64,000 nt of DNA from Capsaspora owczarzaki ATCC 30864 (Eukaryota; Opisthokonta; Filasterea), in assembly GCF_000151315.2 (NCBI RefSeq), contig NW_011887306.1, positions 697,540-761,539 of the forward strand. Direction: 5' to 3'. The position numbers and the translations under genes are program-made. The notes beneath the pieces are model-generated. The model had not been told where the DNA came from and did not search any database. It worked only from the letters and a program-made list of their open reading frames with translations. Positions 25,901-34,499 of the stretch are shown piece after piece (the stretch's first letter is position 1; each line of letters begins with the position of its first letter).

Positions 25901-28243
25901 ATCAATCTCGGCCATGATAACTTCGCTTGCTAGCAAGGCGTCTGCAGCATCTCTCGCAGCCCCGTCGTTGGCATCAGTGGCGTCGTCAGCTTCGGATGTC
26001 GCAGCCTCGTCCCTCGCGAACGTGGCGTCAATGACATCGTTGGCGAGCTTATCGGCTGCGTCGGCAGACCTTGCTGCATCCTTGGCCTCTGTTGCCTCTG
26101 CTTCGGCAGGCGCTGTAGCAGCTTCGAGGGCCTCTGCCGCATCTGCAGCTTCCATCGCGTCGTTGGCTTCTGATGCCACGATGGCATCTGAGGCAACAAT
26201 CGTGTCTGAAGCCACAATGGCCTCTGAAGCCACGATGGCCTATGATGCCACTAGGGCCTCGGACGCAACGATCGCGTCGGACGCAACAATGGCTTCAGCC
26301 TCGAAAGCCACCATGGCATCCTCCGCGTCGGAAGCCTATGAGCGATCTGCCTCCCTGGCTGCTACTGCAAATGCACAAAATGCGGGGACAACCGACTCCA
26401 TGGGTCTTGTCGTTGGTGCCGCTGTCGGTGGTGGTGTCGCGCTTGTGCTGCTTGCGATTTTGGCGCTGCTCCTCATCCGTCGCCGCCGTCGCAATCGTCA
26501 ACCGGGCCACGCTGCATCCCAGTCGAACGTATCCAAACAGCACCCCGATGGTTTGCCCTTGTATGAGCTTTCACGTGTGGCCGAAGAGGGCAATGCCCCT
26601 GCTTCCAAAGGCAAGATCATCCTGTACGACAACCCAACCGCAGGAGCGTCGGCCGAGGCGCACTACACGAGCCTTGACCAACCCACCAGCAACAACAGCT
26701 TGCTGTTTGCTGCTTCCTACGATAATCCCAAGTCGGCCAACTCGACTGCCTCAAGCAACGCTGCAGATTCGTCGCACTACACCGATCTTGATCAAGCCAA
26801 TGGAAATGGAAACTTGCTCTCCGCGGTCTCGTACGACAATCCCAGGTCGAGCTTCACCAAGAAGAGCTCCGACGAAGGCGCTCCCACGATGCATGCGAGC
26901 GATGCGGTGTCAAAGATTGATGGCCTTCCCAGCTCGCCAGCTCCCGTGGTACAGCTGGGTATTTACGACAACAGCAACAGTCTGCCCAGCGAGACAAATC
27001 GACCAGCAACCGCACCGTCCACGGAAGAAGTCGTGCTGCTCTCAACACCTAAGGTTGCGGAACAGCTTGAAACTCGCGTCTACGACAATCCAAACGGAGC
27101 GGTGGCTCATCAGTTGCGTGCCGGAGTGCTGCTTGGGAGTGTTCTCGGTTCGGGCGAGTTTGGCGTTGTGATGCGCGGCCTCCTCGACGCGACATTGGTC
27201 CCTACCGATGCCATGTACTTGATTCGGGACAGCTCCAAGCCTCAGCTCGAAGTGGCCATCAAGCTTCTCAAAGAGGACGCGTCCGAACAAGCGCGGAACG
27301 ATTTTATCGAAGAGTCCAAGGTGATTGTGCAATTCCGAAGTTCGTTCATTGTGCGAGCAATTGCCGCTCTGCTAGACACGACTCCCTTCATGTGCATTTT
27401 GGAGCGCGTGCCGTACGGCGATTTGCGTGATGTGCTCGTCAAATCGGAAGCAGCCAGGTTTCAGTGGACTGCTGGCGAATTCGCCCACGCGCTCGCTCAA
27501 GTTGCGTCCGGTCTGAATTACTTGGAGTCGGTGCGGTTTGTTCATCGCGATATTGCTGCGCGAAACTGTCTCGTTGGAGCGTCCCTGTCGGTCAAGATTG
27601 CCGATTTTGGGCTGTCGCGCTCGTTGGAAGCCGATCAAAACTACTATCACATGGAGAGCCGCGGACGCCTCCCAGCCAAGGCAAGCGTTGCGAGTGGGAG
27701 GGAGGAAGAGGGGGGCGCTTTGAAGGGTTGTGGTTGAAGTGATTGGATTGGGACATCGAGGTGGTGGCACTCACGGTCGTGTGAATTCTGATGTCAACAA
27801 CCGTTCAGTGGATGGCTCCAGAATGTCTCGCGTACCGCAAGTTTACTCACCAAAGCGACATTTGGGCGTTTGCTGTGCTGGCTTGTAAGCCTCAGTGGTG
27901 TACATGTTTGGTGTCTCGTGTCCTCTGGCTCACCTTTTCTTTTTGTTTTTGTTTTTTTTTTGTTTTTTGTTGTTGTTTTTTTTTTTTGCCGCGGTTTGTA
28001 GGGGAGGTGTACTCGTACGGTGCGAGCCCGTACGGATCCATTCAAGGCCGTGATGTTCTCGCATACATCGAGACTGGCCGACGTCTCGAGTGCCCGGCGG
28101 CATGCTCAGAGGCAGCATACCGCCAGCTGTTGCAGTGCTGGGCTCTCAACCCGTCGGAGCGTCCAACCAGCAGCGATTTGCGCGACCATTTTACAGGCGC
28201 AGCGGTTGGGACCTTCCGCGACATTGGAGCTCTGTTAAAGTGA
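22994..28243 (+). CDS. LRR receptor tyrosine kinase
   Basis: Eighteen exons give 1206 residues: 22994-23208, 23293-23364, 23519-23593, 23703-23783, 23861-23929, 24009-24083, 24144-24215, 24343-24417, 24499-24570, 24641-24712, 24779-24850, 24937-25017, 25104-25175, 25262-25333, 25447-25595, 25702-27680, 27809-27884, 28002-28243. A signal peptide (1-33) and a Cys-rich LRR cap are followed by 13 exons that each encode one LRR of 23-27 residues, all with phase-2 borders. Next are a Cys-rich module (about 442-490), a long Ala/Ser stalk (about 491-670), a membrane helix (about 676-700) and a juxtamembrane region with repeated YDNP and HYTxLDQ sites. The kinase domain (about 915-1200) has GSGEFG, VAIK, HRDIAARN, DFG, paired activation-loop tyrosines (NYYHM) and LPAKWMAPE. 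Intron 16 starts GC (AAG/GCAAGC). The kinase should be active; ligand unknown. Confidence 0.95.
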
Positions 28244-28437
28244 TGCTATACATCTATAAATATTGTGTGAATTGCTGCTGTATGTCCTAGGTATAGAACA
28301 AAATACAATCTTGCGTGCTCTCCGAAATGTCGCGCTCGGTGAACGAAAAATGAAAAAATCAATGCGGCGATAAACTATTGATATTTCACTTAAAAAGGAC
28401 CAACAACAAACAAGAGGCGCGAGATGTTGGAAGGCGG

Positions 28438-30597
28438 TCAGATCGCTGCTGGTGTAGATTCACTGACGACAGGGGCGTCGTTCTGGAAGACAAATTGTTT
28501 GTGTTCATCGTCGCCCCGAAGCTTGTAGCTCTGCGCGAATTGCGCCGCTTCGGTTGGATGACGGTGAAGCAGGTAGACCAGCGCAGCCGCGTGTTCAGAA
28601 ACCTTTTTGCGTTTATCAAACAAGGAAGAGCAGAACTGTGTGCCAGTCTCAGGTTCAACAAGGCGAACGCGGAACATGCGATTGGCCTCGTCCGTGGTGA
28701 ATTGAGGCCGATTTGCGAGAATATCAACGAGCGCCTTGGGATAGGGTTGAGGCCGCACAATGGTGTCTGAAAGGAAGATGAGCGGCATGTGAATGGTGTT
28801 TGTTTCGTGAAGAAGTGGGTCGACGTTTGTGGGGGTTGGATCAGCAGCATCCATCCGCATTCGCTTTGACGCGTTTTCAGTCTCGTCGGTGACCAAGCTG
28901 GTTGCATCACCGCTAGCTTCTTCGGACGAATTTGCACGTTGCAGATTGCGCTTGGCAGTGGGAGCACTCGAATGAGCGCCACCGCCAACAACAACAACGA
29001 GATCGCCGTCACGTTCGCGCTCGAGCACGGCTGCAGCGCGGCGCCGCTCTTGAATCGCCACAACTTCGGCGGGATCGATGCCCAAAAACGGGCACATGGC
29101 CGCGTGTGACTCGCACTGGGTAAAGCCATGCGGCGTGACCCATGATCCGTCGTTGGCCAGGGTGTTGATGCAAAACTTGGTGTTGCCAGATGGATTGTCC
29201 CACTCGATGCCAGTGCGCAGGAGCTGCCGGGCCATTTCCAGGCGAGGAACAAGGGGTTCGGGACGGAACACTGACGGGTTGTTTTGGGCAGCCCGCGCAA
29301 CCATGACCGAGGCGCACCCAGTCCGCTGTCGGAAGGCCTCAATGTCGTCATGCGACACAATGTCTAGCGAGCCGCCGTTGGCAATGACGGGGATGGATAA
29401 GGCATCGACAATCGGCTTGAGCATATCGGGGTGTCCAGGCTCGCGAGGGCGCTCATGCGTCAATCGGCAGTGCACCGCAAGGGCGCTCACGCCGGTGGAT
29501 TCAATCATCTTGGCCAGCGCGACAGTCTCTTCGACCGTTGCCAACACGCGAATCTTGCAGGTGACATGCACGTGCTCGCCAACGGCAGCGACGAGCGCCG
29601 TCAGGATGGCGTGAATTTTGTCGGGGTGTTTCAGCAGCGCAGCACCCATGCCTCCGTCGGTCGAGTATGACTTTGGGCAACCCATGTTAACGTCGACAGC
29701 AAGCACATCATGCATCACTAAACGGGCAACGGCGACCGCACGCGCGGGATCGGCCGTCCCCATCTGGAAGACGAGCTTGCCGCGTTCCGCAGGACAAGTG
29801 CGAAAGATGACAGTGCCGTCGGGCTGCACAAAGTCGACAGAGTGCAAGTGCGGGTTGTACGTGCGCTTTGCACGAATCATTCGGTGGTCGATAATTTCCT
29901 CAGAGTAGACGAGGTCGGCGCCATACTGCAGTGCAAGCAAGCGCGACGGCAGCGTACCAACGCGGACCATCGGCGCCAGCATTACCTTGTTTCGGTAGTC
30001 GTACGGCATCTTGCGCGGCGGCAGTAGCAGTGACGAGTGCTGCTGCTGGTGTTGTTGTTGTGTAGCGGTTGAGGATGCAGAGGAAGAGGAGGCCGCTGAC
30101 TGTGAATTGGACCCATCCGCAGATGCAGCCGAGTCAGCGTGTTCGCTTGCTGCTGCTAGTGCAGTCAATGCATCGGCGAGTGCTTGAGGGTTGGACGAGG
30201 TCGGAGCGACGGCCGAATCCGCCGCTGACGCTGAAACGAGCAGCATGGCGTCATCGCCACCGGGACTGTCGAAGGCGGGCGTCGGCGGGGACGAGCACGA
30301 AGTCATGCCAGTGGTTGCGGTGTGGATGGCAGCGGTAGCAGTGCGGCAGTGTGCGTGGAGTGACCTGCGCAAGAGGGCTGGTTGTGGAACAGCGGAAGAA
30401 GCCTCGTGGCGGCAGCAGGCAGCAGCAGCAGTGGCAGCGAAGGCAGTGCGCAGCGGGGTGGGGGTAGAAGAGGGCAACTGGTGTGTGTGGAAGCAGCGGA
30501 GGCGGTGCAGTGACCCAGCAGCAGCAGCAGCTCGGGTTGGATGCTGAAAGATGTGACGAGACGCAGAGCTGGAAAGCAGACTCCAAACCGATTGCAT
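28438..30597 (-). CDS. DUS2: tRNA-dihydrouridine synthase 2
   Basis: One uninterrupted frame of 719 residues, longer than the roughly 490 usual for the family. The enzyme uses FMN and NADPH to reduce U20 in the tRNA D-loop. The TIM-barrel domain begins MPYDYRNKVMLAPMVRVGT (about residue 196). Visible motifs are YSEEIIDHRM, the catalytic cysteine in VNMGCPKSYSTDGGMGAALL, VTCKIRVL, LAVHCRLTHERP and IPVIANGGSLDI. A dsRNA-binding domain follows near 620-690 (KALVDILANRPQF and HAAALVYLLH), as in animal DUS2. The first 195 residues are extra: an Arg/Ser/Ala-rich start (MQSVWSLLSSSASRHIFQ) that could be a mitochondrial presequence, then low complexity. The frame stays open upstream through the neighbouring tRNA gene to 30798, but the first sensible ATG is at 30597. 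Confidence 0.95.
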   Translation of the reverse strand: MQSVWSLLSSSASRHIFQHPTRAAAAAGSLHRLRCFHTHQLPSSTPTPLRTAFAATAAAACCRHEASSAVPQPALLRRSLHAHCRTATAAIHTATTGMTSCSSPPTPAFDSPGGDDAMLLVSASAADSAVAPTSSNPQALADALTALAAASEHADSAASADGSNSQSAASSSSASSTATQQQHQQQHSSLLLPPRKMPYDYRNKVMLAPMVRVGTLPSRLLALQYGADLVYSEEIIDHRMIRAKRTYNPHLHSVDFVQPDGTVIFRTCPAERGKLVFQMGTADPARAVAVARLVMHDVLAVDVNMGCPKSYSTDGGMGAALLKHPDKIHAILTALVAAVGEHVHVTCKIRVLATVEETVALAKMIESTGVSALAVHCRLTHERPREPGHPDMLKPIVDALSIPVIANGGSLDIVSHDDIEAFRQRTGCASVMVARAAQNNPSVFRPEPLVPRLEMARQLLRTGIEWDNPSGNTKFCINTLANDGSWVTPHGFTQCESHAAMCPFLGIDPAEVVAIQERRRAAAVLERERDGDLVVVVGGGAHSSAPTAKRNLQRANSSEEASGDATSLVTDETENASKRMRMDAADPTPTNVDPLLHETNTIHMPLIFLSDTIVRPQPYPKALVDILANRPQFTTDEANRMFRVRLVEPETGTQFCSSLFDKRKKVSEHAAALVYLLHRHPTEAAQFAQSYKLRGDDEHKQFVFQNDAPVVSESTPAAI

Positions 30598-30709
30598 TGA
30601 GACTGAGCGCGTTTCACCCCGTTTTGTAGAGATGATGGTGAAGAATGACGTTTGACAGGAAAAACAGGTGGGTGGAGTCAAAGTACTGCGAATCTGAGGT
30701 TGTTGGTAA

Positions 30710-30747
<38 letters not shown>

Positions 30748-30769
30748 CGAAAAGCAAAAGAAAAAACGT

Positions 30770-30839
30770 GCGAACGCCGAGAATCGGACTCGGGTCAAGT
30801 CGTTGGCAACGACCTATTCTGCCACTGAACCACGTTCGC
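30770..30839 (-). tRNA. tRNA-Gly (GCC), copy A
   Basis: The 70-nt sequence folds as a cloverleaf: acceptor GCGAACG/CGTTCGC, D-stem GTTC/GAAT with loop AGTGGCA, anticodon stem GGTCG/CGACT around loop TTGCCAA (anticodon GCC), variable loop TGAC, and T-stem CCGAG/CTCGG around TCCGATT. The 3' side runs into T-rich sequence suited to Pol III termination. T-loop position 55 is C rather than the near-universal T. No intron. Identical to copy B, 241 bp away and facing the other direction. Confidence 0.93.
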
Positions 30840-31080
30840 ATTTCTTGATGTTTGACCTGCTGGGCAATTGGCGATATGATTCAAAACGGAGCTGAACGGA
30901 AAAAGGAACAGCAAGACTTGCAGTGTCTTTCCTCGTTGTGCTATCATTTTCCAATCACAAAGTAGCATCACTAGTTTCAAGCAAAGCAGCTCGGACACTG
31001 GCAATTTCAGTTTCAATCTGCCAGCGGCGCATGCTACACTATCCTGTACTCGCTTGCCCGGCAGATAAACAACAAGAAAT

Positions 31081-31150
31081 GCGAACGTGGTTCAGTGGCA
31101 GAATAGGTCGTTGCCAACGACTTGACCCGAGTCCGATTCTCGGCGTTCGC
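31081..31150 (+). tRNA. tRNA-Gly (GCC), copy B
   Basis: Identical over all 70 nt to copy A and in head-to-head orientation with it. About 30 bp of 5' flank is also related between the copies (TTGCCC-GCAG, then CAAGAAAT just before the gene). A T9 run begins four bases after the acceptor stem, a good Pol III terminator. It shares the unusual C at T-loop position 55. Confidence 0.93.
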
Positions 31151-31594
31151 ACGTTTTTTTTTTGGCTTTTTTTACTGCTTTTTTTTTTTTTTTCTTTTGA
31201 CTTGTTTTTTGCTCCTGGCCCAAGGCTTCGCATGGTTCAATGCCTCCAGGTTTCTCATCATATCCATTCATTCGACAAGATATAATCATGCTGTACAAGA
31301 GCAAACGATCGGTGCAAACTACAGTGCAACTTTTTCACAAGTTTTCGACAAGAATCAAACCCCTGACTTTGTACAGCTCCAGCATCTCTTGGAGACCTGA
31401 TACACCGACTTTACCGTGCGGGAAGTATTGGCAATATTGTTTACATTGTTGTTCGAGCGTGCCATCGGTTGTAGGGAGCTTTTTTATGTACCTTGCATGC
31501 ACACCAAAATATCATGGTTTTGTTGGAGCTCGCTGTGCATGTATACATGCATAGTGCACTCTTTCCCGCTGATACTCGAGGATGTTGTACTCTG

Positions 31595-31779
31595 TGTGAG
31601 ACTCCGATTCCCACGGGTTGGGGCTTAGAGCTATTGGCCAGGTAACGTCGATTGATTGATACAAAATGCGCAATGACAACTATCCAAAAGCATCCAAATA
31701 CACCAGAATATGCTAAATCCTCATTAACTACCACCGGCTAACCTCGCCGGCTGGACGGACGCAAACTCGGGTCCTGACA
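31595..31779. repeat. LTR, left copy
   Basis: 185-bp long terminal repeat starting TGTGAG and ending TGACA; identical to 32445-32629. Preceded directly by the CTCTG target duplication. Confidence 0.9.
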
Positions 31780-32444
31780 CTCTACTCCATCTCCGACAGA
31801 CCTCCGCTGTGCTGGATACGGTATTGCGGCTACACCGCACAGAACCAAAAACACACTTCCTACAACTTCCCCATCGTTACACCAGCCTGACAAAACACAC
31901 ACAAATAATATGAACCAACAAGCTTGTTCCTTGACCCAAGAGGTAGAGACCGCCTAACTTGTTCATGCGAAGAGCACCTTGCGTCTCAACAGCCAAACGC
32001 ACGTATCCATGTTCACAGCCTTCTTCAATCCCAGCTCTGGCTCTCCAGCACCTTTCCGTTGGACCTTCTTGTCCCAGTGTTATGGAGACCAACCAGGCAT
32101 GGCGATTCCTTCGACCGACTTGTCCTTCCATGACCGACCGCGTTGGTGGAAAACCCACATGGCTTCTTCCAATCTTGCAACTTGACGATCGCCTCCACCC
32201 GAGGCGCGTCGACGTCTTCACGCGTCTACGCTCTTGGGCGACTTGACTACACTTGTTCATCTCGCGGCTGGCGGCGCGCGCGAGGCCTGCTACTTGGAAC
32301 ACGACTCGGACCAAGCAGCGCGAGACCGCGTGGACCTGCACTTCCTTCGACCGCCACAGCATCAGCGGCCGAGTGCCAGAGTCCACCTCACCATCACCGA
32401 TCACATCCAACCGACGTCAGGTGGCCCTCATTGATTGCGCATTA

Positions 32445-32629
32445 TGTGAGACTCCGATTCCCACGGGTTGGGGCTTAGAGCTATTGGCCAGGTAACGTCG
32501 ATTGATTGATACAAAATGCGCAATGACAACTATCCAAAAGCATCCAAATACACCAGAATATGCTAAATCCTCATTAACTACCACCGGCTAACCTCGCCGG
32601 CTGGACGGACGCAAACTCGGGTCCTGACA
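32445..32629. repeat. LTR, right copy
   Basis: 185-bp long terminal repeat identical to the left copy; followed directly by the second CTCTG target duplication at 32630-32634. Confidence 0.9.
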
Positions 32630-33044
32630 CTCTGATATCATGGGATGATGTTTACTTTGATCTGGTTGCTCTGGTTCTGGTTCAAACCTAGAAATGAAAT
32701 CGGAATTGGTACCTCGCCTGAAAACGTATGCAATTGACCCGGCACAAGCGATGATTTTGATGCCATTGACTGCAACCATTAGGTCGCACCTTACCTCACT
32801 CACAAGCATTACAGGCAGTGTTTTTCTCACAGAAGCGGGTGCGTTGAAGCTCCCAGTCACCGCATCTTGAGCTGTCCTGCATTTCTGGTTACAAAAGTGC
32901 ACCACTACCGAGCTTCCCCTCGCCATCCGCAGCACTTCCATCCTCCAGCTACCATCATATTCATGTCCAAGAATTCCACATCAAGTTCCGACCAGTCTCG
33001 TTTGATTTTTTTTTTTTTTTTTTTTCCTTTCGTACTTTCACTCG

Positions 33045-33678
33045 ATGTCCGTGGCCATTCGCTGCATTTCCGGCCGTTCAGCGGGTTTCGCCATGCAGAG
33101 CCCACTCTACGCGTCCTGCCTCGCGTCGTCGTCGTCGTCACCATCATCCTCCTCATTATCATCACAACACACATTCAACACGGGTCGCCGCGGCCTCGCG
33201 AGCGTTGCAGCTGCAGCGTCGCCAGCATCGTTGCCGTCCAAGCGTGATACGCTTCGGTTGTATCGCCACCTGCTGCAGACCGGACGCAAGTTCCAAGACT
33301 ATAACTACCGGTAAGGCGCATCTTGTCCTGCATGTTGGGTGTGGACTCGGGGCCGGACAGAGCGTCCAAAATCAAGCTAGTATGACGCCTCTTCGTCTTG
33401 GCTCAAATGCACATGTTTTTGACGCGACTTTTCTCAGACAAAGCCAACAACACACCGCAAAACCTTGCTAACATTTCATGTTTGGTTGGCAATGTCTGAA
33501 TCACGGCAGAGAATACTCCCTTCGCTTCATCCGAGATTCGTTCCACGCAAACGCCGGCGTCACCAATCCTGAACAGCAAAAGGCGCTGTTTGACAAAGGA
33601 AACGCATCGTTGGCAATGCTGCAACGCCAAACAACAATCAACGCCATGTTCCAGCACTCGCCACTGGTCATCGAGTAA
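33045..33678 (+). CDS. LYRM4: ISD11 (LYR-motif protein 4)
   Basis: Two exons, 33045-33310 and 33510-33678 (phase 2); 144 residues. ISD11 is the small LYR-motif partner that binds and stabilises the cysteine desulfurase NFS1 and acyl carrier protein in mitochondrial iron-sulfur cluster assembly. The C-terminal 80 residues match the family: LYRHLLQTGRKFQDYNYR, then RFIRDSFHANAGV and LAMLQRQTTINAMF. The first 65 residues are Ser/Ala/Arg-rich with a GRRGLASVAA stretch, consistent with a cleavable mitochondrial presequence longer than in animals. A second in-frame ATG (MQSPLYASC, 33093) is a possible start. Confidence 0.93.
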
Positions 33679-34499
33679 ACACCTCCCCAGGGACTTTTGA
33701 AAGCTGGAGTTGCACTGATCCAACTTTGTTTTGTGAAGTTACCGCTGTTTGTTTTTTTCTGGCTTTCGTTGCCAATATTCACTCAGTGGAAGTGGATTGG
33801 AAAATGGGAGCGACCTGTGCGTTTTGTGTTTTGACAGAATAATAAACACATTCAAGACCGAACAATGCGCACTGAAATGGCGATTTTTTTGTTGTTGTTT
33901 TGGAAATTGTCTGGCAAGTTCCCCGACCCTCCCGCACCCACTCATGGCGCTCCATCGAGCATCCAGTACATCCTGGATTCATCTGTGGTCCTACCGAACA
34001 ATCCCACTCTCCATTTTCTCAAAACCGTTGAGAATTGAACGTCATCCAAATCTCTTCGAATTTGTTTTTTTTTTTCGGTCCTTCCTCCAATTCTCTCAAG
34101 CACTCACTCGCACGGAGGGACCAGACTCGGAAGAGTATCATACGCAGCAACAGATACATTGGTCAATTCAGTAGTTTTGCACCCCAAGCAGTATACTCGA
34201 CCGGTTGACTTTTTTTTTTTGTTGCCAATCTTTGCCAACCAATCGGTACGCTCGAAATTTCATTGCAAAAATTCTAACCCTTTCTCACCAGCTCCAAACG
34301 ACATTGATCTATCTGGGTTGGTTTCCTGTCCTCGCACCTACAAGACTATGACTGTTTCTAATTTAGCATATGACACTGGGGCGTGCTTGCGCGTTCGCTT
34401 TTTGTTGCAGGTGCAAGGTTTTGCCCAATTGTCTGTTTGTTGCTTGTTGGAGGGCGTTTCCGCACGTTTCGCGTCCGTCACCAAAAAAACATCCCAAGC
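33679..34499. other. Intergenic, upstream of HAP2
   Basis: 820 bp between the ISD11 stop and the HAP2 start on the same strand. An AATAAT/AATAAA cluster near 33838-33845 may be the ISD11 poly(A) signal. T-runs occur near 34064-34075 and 34210-34220. No gene seen. Confidence 0.55.

Larger units (their letters stand above)
31595..32629. mobile_element. Miniature LTR retrotransposon (TRIM-like), non-autonomous
   Basis: Two direct repeats of 185 bp (31595-31779 and 32445-32629) start TGTGAGACTCC, end CCTGACA (TG...CA ends), and are identical at every base I compared. The element is bounded by the 5-bp direct repeat CTCTG (31590-31594 and 32630-32634), a target-site duplication of the length made by retroviral-type integrases. 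The internal region is only 665 bp. It has no reverse transcriptase, protease or integrase; open frames there are at most 177 codons without a recognisable domain. So it must have moved with enzymes supplied in trans. I could not identify a convincing primer-binding site next to the first LTR. It lies 445 bp from a tRNA gene. Confidence 0.88.
31151..33044. other. Intergenic region around the LTR element
   Basis: The 1.9 kb between tRNA copy B and ISD11. Apart from the miniature LTR element (31595-32629) I see no gene. 31155-31200 is T-rich sequence downstream of the tRNA, and a T-run (about 33006-33026) precedes ISD11. Confidence 0.6.

Noticed and set aside
30598-30798. Extension of DUS2 upstream to 30798
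   Set aside because: The extra residues are translated tRNA and poly-T sequence (poly-Phe), so the frame is open by chance.
31877-32410. A 177-codon frame inside the LTR element as a Gag-like protein
   Set aside because: It is antisense or sense depending on the unknown element strand, lacks zinc knuckle or capsid motifs, and competes with other frames.
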